This document shows, piece after piece, positions 32,816-44,054 of a stretch of 64,000 nt of DNA (position 1 is its first letter; the number at the start of each line of letters is the position of its first letter). Position numbers and translations under genes: made by a program. Below the pieces are notes generated by a model that saw only the letters and a program-made list of their open reading frames with translations, was not told the DNA's origin and did no database searches. This stretch comes from Xiphydria camelus (Eukaryota; Arthropoda; Insecta; Hymenoptera; Xiphydriidae): the NCBI GenBank assembly GCA_963678675.1, contig OY783194.1, forward strand, positions 17,041,370 to 17,105,369, written 5' to 3'.

Positions 32816-33363
32816 CTCTACTTTGAATTTTCGGATGAGACAATCCTTCAGAGCCTTCCACGTTGTCAGACCTCGCTGAAGAGCGATGAACTGTTTTGCC
32901 GATCCACGAAGCATCTTCTTTCCGTAGATCACCTTCTGTAGGTCGCTCCATCTCAGCAAGACGCACATGTCTTCGAACTCATCTATCCACTTGTGAATTG
33001 TCATCTTATCGTCGCCGGTAAACACAGGAATACTTCCTTCAACGTCCTTAATAGAGAACGTACTTTACATGTGATTTACCTGCGGGGTTCCTCGTCCGCT
33101 AGGTATATCATACCAACTATCTGCCAGCGTTTGTGTTTCATCTTTAGGTTCGTTATCTTCACTGGCTGGTCGCTGAGTTCGCAATCTTCGTTCGGTTGAC
33201 GAGCCGCGAGTTCGACGTCTGGTGTTTTCTGGTGGTTGTGAGTCGTGTCGTTACTCCTGCCTTTGATATCTGCTTGCTGATGTCCGTTGGTTAACCTCTT
33301 CGTCACCACTGTCATTGTCCTCACTCTCGTCCTCTGACGGGTGAAGCTCTGAGTCTTCGTCAT
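32816..33363 (-). pseudogene. Gypsy-type gag N-terminal part (minus strand)
   Basis: Read on the minus strand: an acidic and basic low-complexity region, then 'FTGDDKMTIHKWIDEFED', 'GSAKQFI' and 'TTWKALKDCLIRKFKVEI', the typical start and middle of a retrotransposon capsid. A frame break lies near 33040. The frame stops making sense at 32815, where the plus-strand C-terminal segment begins. It would normally run directly into the CCHC region, so an inversion has occurred. Confidence 0.75.
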
Positions 33364-33935
33364 TATTTACCATCGCGCTGCGTAATTGATCTTTCAGATC
33401 CTTCTTTTTTCCTACTGTCGGTAAATTCTTCTTCTGCAGTTCGTCTCGTAGCTGCTACACGCAACGACTTTTGCGGTACACAACGTTTTGCTCGCTCGAT
33501 CGAAATCCGCACGACGTTTCACAGTGTATTACAACGTGTTAATCGACTTCGACTTTTTGATCCACCGGTTAGCCGTAACGCGACGCGTAATGGCCGACGC
33601 GTTCGTGCACGCTCCCGACCGGATACTGCGATACTTCTATATCGCACAACTTTTCAACTTCACACCGTATTTCACACTCGATTATCGATCTCGATCCCGG
33701 ACGAATCCCCAACTGTAGGAATCGGTCCCGAGGGAATGTGAAAATGACGGACAGACTTCACGAACGCAAAAACGCTCTGATCACGATCCACGCACACACG
33801 CACTGTCTAGTGCGTCTATGCGATCTATCGACTGTCTCTACTCCTCCGCCGCTGCCTCCTCCGTCTGCGACTCACGCGCCACACTCAGGACGCGCGCCAC
33901 CCTCAGGCCCGTGGCAAGCCCAGCTCGGGACCCAC
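33364..33935. other. Probable leader/LTR sequence of the rearranged gag
   Basis: GC-richer DNA without a recognised gene. On the minus strand ATTCCTACA at about 33716 is followed by TTGGGGATTCGTCCGGGATC, which could be an LTR end and primer site, but no tRNA match is certain. The plus open frames here have no domain. Confidence 0.35.
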
Positions 33936-34545
33936 TCCTACAGTAATGAGTCCAGGTTTCATCAATGGTGACGACTCGATTCAAAAACTCCCGCGGATTT
34001 CGCTTGAAGATGTCCAGACACTGCTTTGAAACTGACATCCGTATCCGCTTGTTGTCTATTCTGAGCAATCGCGGCACCCACCGGGCGAACAGCTTTCTCA
34101 GCCCTAACTTATCGTGTAAAATATTGATTGCCATTCCATACGATACCCCTACGGCCTCGACTACTTCGCGCACTTTCGTTCGGCGATCAGTAAGGATAAT
34201 GTCGTGGACTTTTTCAACGATTTCTTCAGTAACCACATCTGTCGGGCGACCTGGGCGCTCCTCATCAAAACGGCCACGTTTGAATTCGTTGAACCAATAT
34301 CTGACGGTTGTCATAGATGGTGAAGAGTCCCGGTAGACAGCATCCAACTTCGCTTTGATTTCTTCGCTCATTTTTCCATCCAAAAATATGAAGCGAATCA
34401 CGGATCGATATTGCTCTTTTTTCATTGAATCGAAAAACACCAAAGAAGTGTAATATAATTGGCTGTCAAAACAAAACTAATCTAGCAATCAGCCTGAAAT
34501 TTTATGTGACGTCGTTTCACAGATGAGGGTATCTAACCCCGATAG
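33936..34545 (-). pseudogene. mariner transposase, N-terminal half
   Basis: From the start near 34424 the frame gives the paired helix-turn-helix region ('MKKEQYRSVIRFIF', 'VRYWFNEFKRGRFDEERPGRP'), the linker, and the first catalytic Asp in 'VVTIDETW' near 33965. The remainder of the DDE core is missing: after 'ETWTHY' the frame runs into unrelated Arg/Ala-rich sequence. Leader and presumed 5' terminal repeat lie between 34425 and about 34550. Tc1/mariner transposases insert at TA sites. 3'-truncated and inactive. Confidence 0.9.
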
Positions 34546-34731
34546 CAAAGTGGCGCCACCGTGACTGCACACTACTTTCACGCGGTGCATTGGAGTGCAT
34601 ACACTGGATGTCCAGCATGAAGCCACACTGCAGTCACGCAGTGTAAGTACGATGGTAAAAGTAGAATTTTGCAAAAAGGGGGCGATAAAGTAGGATTTCC
34701 CGCCTGCCTTATCCGCCTACTAGAGTGTCGG

Positions 34732-34828
34732 TTTTTTTTTCTCAAACCCGACCCGGCCAGGACTCGAACCTGCGTTCTTAAGGAGACTGGGAACGCTTCT
34801 CGCATTCTACCAATTGCGCCATCGACTC
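34732..34828 (-). ncRNA. tRNA-derived SINE or tRNA pseudogene
   Basis: On the minus strand an A-box-like TGGCGCAATTGG (34811-34822) and a perfect Pol III B box, GGTTCGAGTCC (34760-34770), are spaced as in a tRNA. The T arm (CAGG-loop-CCTG) pairs, and a GCGTTC/GAACGC stem forms in the anticodon region. The acceptor ends do not pair and no CCA-adjacent stem is seen. An A run follows at the 3' end (34732-34740), as in a SINE tail. Confidence 0.6.
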
Positions 34829-34884
34829 TTTGTGGTGGAAGTCGACTAAGTTATACATACACTACGCAACAAAATTATCGGAAC

Positions 34885-36092
34885 AACTTATTTTACTCTA
34901 AAAATTGTCAAACTTCGGAAGCCCGTAGCACAGCGAAAAATCATCGTATCCCTATCATTTTTTTTAAATTAAACCTTAAAATCTCAGCTTTACTATCCCA
35001 AAGTTTATTGTTCGATTTAAAGCACCGAGAGATTAAGAGACCCTGAAAATCAAGGTCATCTTTTGAAACTTAAAAATTTGCAAAGTTTGCGCACTGACAC
35101 GGAGTTACAAAAATTTTTTTCAAATTCTGATCACAGAAAATGAAAGTTCAACTCTTTACCTTTAATTTAAAAAAAAAATTTTTACTTTCCGATTTTTCTA
35201 CGCCATTCTACAGCGTTTTAAACAAAAAAACTGACAATCCCGTTTTTCCCCGTGTTACAGGGCCCAGGTAACGCGATAAATAATCATATTTTTTGAGACA
35301 AATGCATGGGCTTTATTGGGGCATCGAAATGCATCGCTTTCATATGAATTTTTTCTCAAAGAACAGATGATGCCCTACAAAATTTTTCAATGTTCAGGAG
35401 TGAAAATACCGTTCGAACACGAAACTTCCTATAGAACTCGTTCAGGTACACTTGTACAGTAAGTTAACATACGTGCACTACCTTTTCGGTGACCGCTAAC
35501 TTGGTCCCAATGTCCCGATTAACTCGCGATCAACGTCTAACTTGGCCCCAATACCCCGTGTTAACTTACGAACGGCTTCTATGTAACTTCGCCCCAATGT
35601 CCCCATCTCGATACCAAAATCCCTGAAGAAGTAGTCCAGGTATACCTGGACGCAATATACGACCTCCAATAATTCGAAACAAAAATTTATAAGTTCAAAA
35701 AAAATTACGCAATTGATGTTCAGTTGAGTAATACTCCCAAAAATCGGGATTTTCAGTTTTTTTTTCTTTAAAACGCTGTAGAATGGCGTAGAAAAATCGG
35801 AAAGTAAAAATTTTTTTTTAAATTAAAGGTAAAGAGTTGAACTTTCATTTTCTGTGATAAGAATTTGAAAAAAAATGTAACAGTGTCAATGCGCAAACTG
35901 CAAATTTTTAAGTTTCAAAAGATGACCTTGATTTTCAGGGTCTCTTAATCTCTCGGTGCTTTAAATCGAAAAATAAACTTTGGGATAGTAAAGCTGAGAT
36001 TTTAAGCTTTAATTTAAAAAAAAAGGCATACGATGATTTTTCGCTGTGCTACGGGCTTCCGAAGTTTGACCATTTTTAGAGTAAAATAAGTT
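34885..36092. mobile_element. 1.2-kb foldback element with about 360-bp arms
   Basis: AACTTATTTTACTCTAAAAA at the left and its complement at the right open two long arms (34885-35245 and 35735-36092) that contain CAAACTTCGGAAGCCCGTAG, CTTTACTATCCCAAAGTTTA and TTCTACGCCATTCTACAGCG. The loop of about 490 bp is non-coding. No target duplication recognised. Confidence 0.9.
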
Positions 36093-36219
36093 ATTGTTAA
36101 GTAATAAGTAAGATTAAGTAATAAAAAATTAAGTGTATAATATCAATACCTGAAAGCAACTACTGTGACTAGTGAGATAAACCCGAAAGCCGATTTCGAG
36201 CTATGTCAAACGTAAGCTG

Positions 36220-36319
36220 AAACCGGCCTTTATACAATGCAACACTGAGATATCTCGGCAAAAATATTTAAATATTTTTGCCGAGATATCTCAGTGTTGC
36301 ATTGTGTAAAGTCCGGTTT
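36220..36319. repeat. 100-bp palindrome
   Basis: Nearly perfect inverted repeat centred near 36268 (arms include CTGAGATATCTCGGCAAAAA), with outer ends AAACCGG and CCGGTTT. Probably a small palindromic MITE. Confidence 0.9.
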
Positions 36320-36479
36320 ATACATATCTCATTAAATTTTTTAAAATAGTTTGATACTTTCTTTTTCAAAACAGTAGCGATTATGATAATTAATCATTCA
36401 TTATTTATGGGATAATTCAGTACAATTTGCACTGTTTGAAACATCATTATAATATCAATTTTGTTATTTTCTAATTTAA

Positions 36480-36635
36480 CACATTCGCTGCCACTTTTAG
36501 ATTGATTGCATCGCGCTCAGTGCCGGTAACAGACTGAATAATGTAATGTGCACGGCAATGTGTCTCCGATCGGAGCCGGCGGCACAGGCGCAAAGTGTCG
36601 ACTGGCTCCGATCGGAGCCGGCGGCAGCGAACGTG
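36480..36635. mobile_element. TTAA-flanked MITE, copy 1
   Basis: Left CACATTCGCTGCC and right GGCAGCGAACGTG form the ends; TTAA occurs at 36476-36479 and 36636-36639. Inside, CTCCGATCGGAGCCGGCGGC is directly repeated twice. A piggyBac-type target. Confidence 0.8.
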
Positions 36636-37120
36636 TTAAAAATTTTGTGAAGACAGTGAATTTACCGACATTCATGGTCGGTAAATTTACGAAGTGTGCA
36701 CGTCGAAAAGGCACGGTGACTGCACTGAGTGTAAACATTGTGTTTTCACTCCATGAACCACTAGGTGCGTACACTGTGTACCCACGGTGCTTTTAGTTTG
36801 TGTACGCCACGCGATCATGCCACGGTGAGATCACAGTGGTGCCACTACGTGGCAGCACTGCGTGCGGCTAGCGTGTAAATCCACGCTTTGCTGTCGGGGA
36901 ACGGTAATAGGGACTTGTGCCAGTGACGCCATCTCTCGTCAAATACGGGTTCTTATTGATCTACCCTCGTAAACATTAACTTAACCTGAAAAAAATCTAC
37001 ACTGAATATTTTTTCTCTTTTTAAATAAATCCTTCCATTATGAATCTATAAATTAAAGTGACTAAAATAATCAGAATTTATATTTATTTAAATATTTGAA
37101 TAAATCAATTGAACGCTTAA

Positions 37121-37262
37121 CACATTCACCGCCAGGGCGGACACCAGTGTCCGCTGCATGATCGGCTCAGTACACCAGGGCGGACACCGGTGACTGCTGA
37201 GCTGCTCTTATGGGTGGCGTGCTGGGAAGTTTTGTGAATATTGGCTTGGCGGTGAATGTGTA
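37121..37262. mobile_element. TTAA-flanked MITE, copy 2
   Basis: Left CACATTCACCGCC, right GGCGGTGAATGTG. TTAA at 37117-37120; the right target is mutated to TATA. Inside, two GGGCGGACACC boxes surround a variable centre. Confidence 0.8.
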
Positions 37263-37368
37263 TACTTAATACCATAACAGTGCATAATTTTGGCACCAGC
37301 ATACTACTTGTTAGGACTGGTTTTCAGGTATCATATTGTTACTAGTCCTATATCCTTCAACTATTTAA

Positions 37369-37508
37369 CATATTCACCGCCAGAGCGGACACCGGTATCC
37401 GCTGCATGGTCCGCTCAGCACGCCAGAGTGAACACCGGTGACTGCTGAGCTGCTCTTACGGGTGGTGTGCTGGAAAATTTTATGAAAATTGGCTTGGCGG
37501 TGAATGTG
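37369..37508. mobile_element. TTAA-flanked MITE, copy 3
   Basis: Close relative of copy 2 (same boxes, 140 bp) with intact TTAA at 37365-37368 and 37509-37512. Confidence 0.85.
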
Positions 37509-37801
37509 TTAAAACACAAGAAAAACTTTGTAGGGCAAAAGCAACATAATATTTCGCAGCGACAAAGCACGCAAGTATTCCTCTCTTTCAATTGCGCAGG
37601 TCGGCTGCGCAGTGTACAAGTGCTACGGACGGTCGAAAGCGCTGGAGTGGAGATGTGAAGCTATTTCATCCCTCGACTTCCGTCCCATCTCGCGCGGTTT
37701 CACTACCATCAGCAGAGAAGTTTCACTTCAAATACGCAAGTGCTACGACCCGCTTTCTGTTCTCCTAGTTTACCGGATGATGGCGATAGGTTTTAACGCG
37801 G

Positions 37802-38472
37802 TGTAGCAGACTACACCACAAGGTGCGTTCGCACGGAGGCACTCGACACCAGCGACGCCATGCGAGGCACAGTCTCTGGACGGTGGTGGCGACGCAGCGA
37901 CCATCACGCCTCTAGCGGTCAAGCCGAAGTCACGTCTCGGGCGACGAAGGCTGGACGTGCCGCGGAGGAACCACAGCTCTCTCTCGCCTACCAACTCTCG
38001 ACCAAGACGGACGTCTGGACACACCTCGTTCCTCTACCGCCACGCGTCCCGCACGAACGCCCGGGCACAACTCTCTTGTCGATTCGCACTAGGTAAGCCG
38101 CGTCAATAGTTAATAAAGTAAACTCTTGTTGGGTTTATTAACTACCGTTTTCTCTCCCTTACGTTCGTTTCCATCGCGATCTGTGGGAACTCCTGAGATC
38201 CCACAGTAGTGTGGCGATCCGTCACGCTACGGCGACCTGCCACCAGATGGCGCCGACCCTCGACTCGCGACTCCCGGCCCACGGCTTTCGGCTTCTCGTT
38301 AGTTGTCCAACAACGGTTAAGTTACTATATAAGACTGCAACTGCCCGTCTCTCACGGAGGACCACAAGAACGTCTAAGGCAGGAGTCGGCCTATCCTTAT
38401 TGATGAGTCCATAGGTCGACTCCGGGACGAAACGCTCCGCCGATTAGATGGCGACCACATTTTTTCGCTACA
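37802..38472. mobile_element. Composite LTR-like insertion, GCGG flanks
   Basis: Runs from TGTAGCAG to CGCTACA with GCGG on both sides (37798-37801 and 38473-38476). The left part has a polyadenylation signal (AATAAAG near 38112) and ends GATCCCACA at about 38202, resembling the end of the 3' LTR at 58761. After GTAG, the right part from 38206 (TGTGGCGATCCGTCACGCTA) is a diverged copy of the 5' LTR at 53837-54110, with a TATA-like CTATATAAGA near 38333. Either one solo LTR of 671 bp or two joined LTR ends. Confidence 0.6.
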
Positions 38473-38809
38473 GCGGTGTGGAGCCTAAGAACCGGAATGG
38501 AGACGGGCCGATTTGTCCACACGATTGCGCAGGATCCTACAAACTAAACGATGTAACGCGAAGAAGGTATTGTTCGCAGTTGCACGGACTCTCGTTGCCG
38601 ATAAATGTTCGTTTATTACACACGCTGGATCTGATTACACGAGCCTATATCAGAACGTCTGCTCTGGTCGGAGAGCGTGCGACTCTCCTAAGCTTGCTAC
38701 GTGCTAGGGATCTAGACCCGGCGTCTCGGATTCTGTCGCTGGGGAATTTTCAAGAGGAAGTTCAGTAGAGTCGCGTATAGATGACCGATACGGGAGACTA
38801 ATTGCCGGG
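38473..38809. other. Unassigned stretch with a MITE-end fragment
   Basis: No recognised gene. GTCTCGGATTCTGTCGCTGG at about 38730-38750 is an end fragment of the MITE family at 41285, 41715 and 50754. Confidence 0.4.
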
Positions 38810-40856
38810 TAAAGCAACGCCCGTCAAGTACGACGCTGACAGGATTGGAATCATCAGGTAATAATACAGCTGGTAGCATTACGCCATCAAGTAATCGACG
38901 TACTGCTCGGCATTTTAATTTCTTCGTATTTCGACGAGATTCCCCGCTCCATTGCCAAACATCCATCCCCAATACGCTACAGTGGAGCGTCCGTTGTTGA
39001 TAAGTGGCAGCACATTTTCAGCTTCGTATCGAGTGTTCTCAAGTCGCTAAACTCAATATCGGCCGTCCTTATCCATAAAGAATACTTTCTCATCCATGAA
39101 GATAACTCTTCGCCACTCTTCGACTGTCATATTTAGGTGACATATGACAATATCGATCCGTTGCTCCCTGTCCCTTTTAGGCCGAGAGCCAGCGACAGCC
39201 AGACCTTCGTTATTTTATAAAGGCTGAAAGTTTCTCAGTGTATGTCCCTAATAGAGGTAAGAACGATCCCCGAATATGAAGTTTGGATCATGGTGGCTTT
39301 GGCAGGTAACAGGTGGCAAAGGTGTAAAAAAATGGACCTCACTTTCGTTAAAGTATAAAAAGCTCAGTTTTTATATATTTTATTCGGAATAATATTAGAA
39401 ATCACGTCGTCCATTGCCAGACACTTAGTATGGTTCCAACCCCCTGCCAGACACCCTTAAACTATAATACATTGTAATTAAACTTTCGTCATAGTATAAA
39501 AGCTAAATTTTATATATGTTATTTGGGGAACTATCAAAAGATGTTTCCTCAGTAGCCAGACAGTTTCGATGGTTCCTACATCTTGCCAGACACATTGAAA
39601 GTCTGCTGTAGGCTAGTATAGGTGCGAGCGCGAGGCACTATATATATACAAGCGGGTGCGAGTGAAATAGTGAGTTCGGTCTATTGCGATCTTTTGTTGC
39701 GCATATTTCATTTACTCAGTATCATGTGTTGAACAGTGTTTTTTGGATTTATCGGAAAATTTAATTATATAGAATTATTTATGACTAAGAAATAAATTTT
39801 CAAAAAATGATTCAGTAGAATTTTCATGTCAATAAATCAATGCAACAAAAATTTAATAAATTAATCAATAATGTTTTGATATGATTTCAAATATGTATTG
39901 CTGGATTCAAAGAAATATTTAATGATTTTCATCGTTGTCGTCGATATCTTCATTATCTTCGTCATTACTACTCCACTCCGTGGCAAAATAAATGTTACAT
40001 GACACCTTTATCCACATGTGTCTTCAATTAAATTTTCCGATAAATCCAAAAACACTGTTCAACACATGATACTGAGTAAATGAAAGATGCGCAACAAAAG
40101 ATAGCAATAGACCGGACTCGCTATTTCACTCGCACCCGCTTGTATATATATAGTGCCTCGCGCTCGCACCTATACTAGCCTACGACAGACTTTCAATGTG
40201 TCTGGCAAGATGTAGGAACCATCGAAACTGTCTGGCTACTGAGGAAACATCTTTTGATAGTTCCCTAAATAACATATATAAAATTTAGCTTTTATACTAT
40301 GACGAAAGTTTAATTACAATTTATTATAGTTTAAGGGTGTCTGGCGGGGGTTGGAACCATACTAAGTGTCTGGCAATGGACGACGTGATTTCTAATATTA
40401 TTCTAAATAAAATATATAAAAACTGAGCTTTATACTTTAACGAAAGTAAGGTCCATTTTTTTACACCTTTGCCACCTGTTACCTGCCAAAGCCACCATGA
40501 TCCAAACTTCATATTCGGGGATCGTTCTTACCTCTATTAGGGACATACACTGAGAAACTTTCAGCCTTTATAAAATAACGAAGGTCTGGCTGTCGCTGGC
40601 TCTCGCTCTATTTCCGTAAGCAGATTTTTCTTCGCTGCTATCCTGCAGTGCATACCACCCTTGTGTAGTCTGCGCTGTGCAGTCCTCTGGCCGATTCCAA
40701 TGTTTACATGAACTTTATTCTAATTTTCTTTCAGGTTAGTTACCACTACTTTACACTATTACTTTCTATGAACATTTATTTGTATACACCGAATACACAG
40801 AAATTAACCTGATAATTCCAATCCTGTCAGCGCCGTACTTGACGGGCGTTGCTTTA
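38810..40856 (-). mobile_element. Tc1-like transposon relic carrying a large foldback
   Basis: Inverted ends of about 57 bp (TAAAGCAACGCCCGTCAAGT at left, complement at right) enclose transposase remnants on the minus strand. Near 40660-40620 are 'TAQRRLHKGGMHCRI' and 'AAKKNLLTE', and from 39180 to 38880 'WRRVIFMDEKVFFMDKDG' (with the catalytic Asp), 'NTRYEAEN' and 'WGWMFGNGAG'. The frame is broken by stops and is split by the 1.4-kb foldback at 39183-40605. Confidence 0.75.
39183..40605. mobile_element. 1.4-kb foldback with about 580-bp arms
   Basis: CGAGAGCCAGCGACAGCC at the left and its complement at the right bound two long, highly similar arms (39183-39763 and 40027-40605) separated by a loop of about 260 bp. 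It separates the N- and C-terminal parts of the Tc1 transposase relic. Target duplication unclear. Confidence 0.9.
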
Positions 40857-41284
40857 AGGTCGGGACATACATTACCGGGCCGTGCCAGTGCCGGGACACG
40901 GCCGTCATTCGGCCCTGGCACGGCACGTTAAAGGGTGAGACATACATTACCGGGCCGTGCCAGGGTCGAATACGGCCGAAGAGGAAGAAATGGTCAGAAC
41001 CCTTGCACGGCGCGTGTATCTAGGAACCACACATGTCCGTCAGTCGTCAGTTGTCTTGGAAACTGTTACGTTGCTAGGCGCTAAAACACGTAAATTACGG
41101 AAACACGAGAAGCGCGGCCGGACCGTCACCGTGAAAAAGTAAAACTAAACTAACTGGCCCGACCCGGTGACGGTCCGTTAGCGACGCCCGGTCACGGCCC
41201 GGTAAAGTGAGAACAAAAGCATTTGATTCTATTGGACAGATCGTCCGCCGGACGACGGACGATACTCGGCCGTGCCCCGGCCCT
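40857..41284. repeat. GC-rich repeats around ACCGGGCCGTGCCAG
   Basis: ACATACATTACCGGGCCGTG occurs twice (about 40866 and 40949). Inverted relatives (GGCACGGCACG, CGGCCGTGCCCCGG) follow to 41290. Several overlapping short hairpins; no supported coding frame. Confidence 0.55.
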
Positions 41285-41505
41285 GGCACCCGGGGACACG
41301 GAATCTGTCGCTGGTGACTTTTTTAAGTGTTATTTTTAAACGTACCAACGTAACCAATAAACAATTAATTCTCATGCCCTCATTAGCTACGGTGGCGTCT
41401 ACTCTCGTTAATGAAAGCATTAGGATTTATTAATCATTGGTTAGTACGTTTAAAATAACATTTTTAAAAAATCAGCGACAGATAACGTGTCCCCGGGTGT
41501 ACAGC
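41285..41505. mobile_element. MITE with GAATCTGTCGCTGGTGAC ends, copy 1
   Basis: The left end around CGGAATCTGTCGCTGGTGAC is matched inverted by the right end. The core contains ATTCTCATGCCCTCATTAGC. Other copies: 41715-41905, one split between 42180 and 47405, 49765-49935, and 50754-50968. Confidence 0.8.
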
Positions 41506-41528
41506 ATGTCTGACGGCAAGCGCAACAC

Positions 41529-41615
41529 CACTTCGGCAGTTTTTACCGACGGTGGTCGAATTTTGCATTAGATCCAATGCAATTTTCGACCACCGGCGGT
41601 AAAAACTGCCGAACT
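41529..41615. repeat. 87-bp palindrome
   Basis: CTTCGGCAGTTTTTACCG and the complement of the right side form a nearly perfect hairpin centred near 41573. Confidence 0.85.
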
Positions 41616-41660
41616 GGTGAGCGGTATAGGGACCGTTCAAGTAAAGCCACTAGATATAGA

Positions 41661-42104
41661 AAGTATCTCAAATCATCGACGCGCGCGCGACCTCGTGGGC
41701 ATTCCACGCAACTCTAGGGGGATAAGTGAAATGGTATTTTTAAACATACTAACTAATGAACAATTAATTCTCATGCCCTCATTAGCTACGGTGGCGTTTA
41801 CCCTCGTTAATGAAAGCATTAGGATTGATTAATCATTAGTTAGTACGTTTAAAAGTAACATTTAAAAAAGTTACCAGCGACAGATTCCGAGTCCCTAGAT
41901 GTACGGTCACCGGTCTGTTGACAGTTGAACCAGCTTAGTTTTGAGAGTTTTAAATTAATACAAATTAATTATGAGTGATAATAACTAACGGGTTCAATTA
42001 CTGACTGTTTCACAGGCTCCATTAGACACGAATTGGAGTGACAGTCACCCTAGAGTTACGAACTCCGACCACTTTGTGGCGCCACTAGAGTTACTTGCCT
42101 AGCG
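41661..42104. mobile_element. MITE with TAGGCAAGTA ends, copy a
   Basis: About 445 bp, left terminus damaged, right terminus TACTTGCCTAGCGTAT. Near each end are GACCTCGTGG and GCGCCACTAGAGTTAC boxes. Another MITE (GAATCTGTCGCTGG type, 41715-41905) is nested inside. Confidence 0.75.
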
Positions 42105-42599
42105 TATAGGCTAGGCAAGTATCTCGAATCACTGACGCGTGCGCAACCTCGTGGATATTCCACGAAACTCTAGGGTGATAAGTGAAATGTCATTTTTAAA
42201 CATACTGACCAATGAACAATTAATTCTCATGCCCTCATTAGCTACGGTGGCGTTTACCCTCGTTAATGAAAGCATTAGTATTGATTAATCGTTAGTTAGT
42301 ACGTTTAAAAGTACCTGGGTTCCCCAACCTTCGTAAAGGAGAGCGGGGAACACTGGGTGAGCTCCAACCGGGTGCGTCTCCAGGTGGCGGATAGGAGGGT
42401 GGCCAGGTGACTGAAGTGGACTCCGTTCAGGGCCCACGGAAGACCCTGGTTAGCGGGTGCCATACAGTACTTCGGCGCTAAAGCCCCGCCGCGGACCAGC
42501 TCCCCAAGCCAAGGCGTCAGCTATCGTGCCGAGAGCTGGATGGTACTGGGATCACAGTGCCGCGAACGATGCCCTTGGGGAACCAGGCGCCACCCCATT

Positions 42600-43690
42600 G
42601 TATTTAGCCTTACCCCCGTATGGCAGGCTCTACGGGGGCGGACCGTATACTTCCTGCCTACTCGTGGGAACCACATGGAACTTCTACGGAGGCAGCTCCA
42701 GCCGTTGAAGAGACGGCCAAGCGGCAGGCTCTGGAAGGCGATGGGGCTTTGGCCTCGTTGACGGCCGGTTGCCTGTCAATAATTGAATCCCGGGAATCCG
42801 AGGCTGGTGAAGATAAAGCATTGGCCGAAAATTCTGAGGCCTCGACCCCCAAAAAGGGAAAGAAATGACGTTCGGGGGCGGCGAAGAAGAGGGTCCGCAA
42901 AGCCAGACTGGCCGAGCACGGGACCTCTTCGACGCCTAACCTGGAGGTCATGACAGGAAGGTCGTCTATCGGTGGGAGAGGCTCAGTCAGTGGGCAACCC
43001 CACACCGGCGGGCGACCAAACGCTCCTTCGGGCGGGGCCGACGGTGGGAACCGCAAAAGGGCCCGGCCGTCGGAGGGCACTCCCCCCGAGGCGCATAACA
43101 AGCCCAAAAGAAGCAGGGTTTTTCTAAGGCCTGCTTCCTATGGGGAGGCGGTGGCAATGAATAAGAAGGTGGCAATATTGCCCCAACCGGATATCCTGAG
43201 GCCACCCTGGATCTACGCCAAGGGGACCTTGTCGTTCTAGCGCTCGGACGGGCTCTGGATTCCGTACCCATGGGAACGGAGATCCCGTGCTTCGACGAGT
43301 GCAGGATTGAACAGGGGCTCCTTTGGATCACCTGCCCCTCTGAGGAGGCGAAAGCATGGCTGAGGAAATCGGTCCCGGCATTGAGGCCTTGGGAGGGCGC
43401 TTCTCCGACCGTGTTGGATAGGGGGAATCTTCCAAGGCTTAGCAAGATGGTGCTGGTAATTCCGGGCATCCCGGAGGAGACCGGCGTCATCCTGAGGAGG
43501 ATGGGGAGACAGAACCCGGGCCTCCACACCCAACTCTGGAGGGTGTGAGACAGGAAGGCTGAACAACGTTCTGTCCAACTGGTCATAGGCGTCGACGCTG
43601 AGTCACTAAAGCAGCTGAAGGAGAGGGGCCTAATGGCCCACCTCGGCGTCGGGCGGGTACTCTTCAGGGAGGCCCAGTCCGGTGCACGGG
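42600..43690 (+). pseudogene. LINE ORF1 (gag-like)
   Basis: A Gly/Arg/Pro-rich N-terminal part ('KGKK', 'GGNRKRARPSEGTPP') is followed by a globular segment: 'RIEQGLLWITCPSEEAKAWL', 'MVLVIPGIPEETGVILRRM', 'LKQLKERGLMAHLGVGRVLF', like the conserved ORF1 module of insect LINEs of the Jockey/LOA group. Stops at 42867, 43239 and 43548 break it. It would bind element RNA. Confidence 0.6.
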
Positions 43691-44054
43691 GGGGGGGGAC
43701 GCGGGGCTCCCATGACAGTTGTCAAAGCGCCACAGGAAGGCATGAAGGAGGTGTCGGGGGGAGGAGGCCCTAGGGTCCCTGAGCCAGTTCTGGCACAGGG
43801 GTCCGGTCCGGCCTCGATATCCGGCCCTCCGAGCGAGGTTACGGATAGGGGCCCCGCCGCGGGGACCTCCGGGGGTAAACCCTCGGGGTCCTTGGGTAGG
43901 GCGTCGGATCCGCCCCAGGAAGCCGCCCGCAGACAGAAGGGAAGACCCCCTATGGCCTGCGTGGTGGCAAAAGCCGGCCAGGCTGAGACCCGGAAAGGAG
44001 TCCAAAAGACCCTTGAAGGGATCCTGACTGGCTGGTCTTCCTCAACTCGAGAGG

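Noticed and set aside
33488..33718. 76-codon plus frame
   Set aside because: Lies in presumed LTR/leader DNA of the rearranged gag; no recognisable domain.
34732..34828. Functional tRNA gene
   Set aside because: The B box is perfect but the acceptor stem does not pair and an A run follows directly; better as a SINE or pseudogene.
42658..43586. Minus-strand frames of 149 and 199 codons opposite the LINE
   Set aside because: Antisense shadows of the GC-rich LINE ORF1; the plus strand carries the family motifs.
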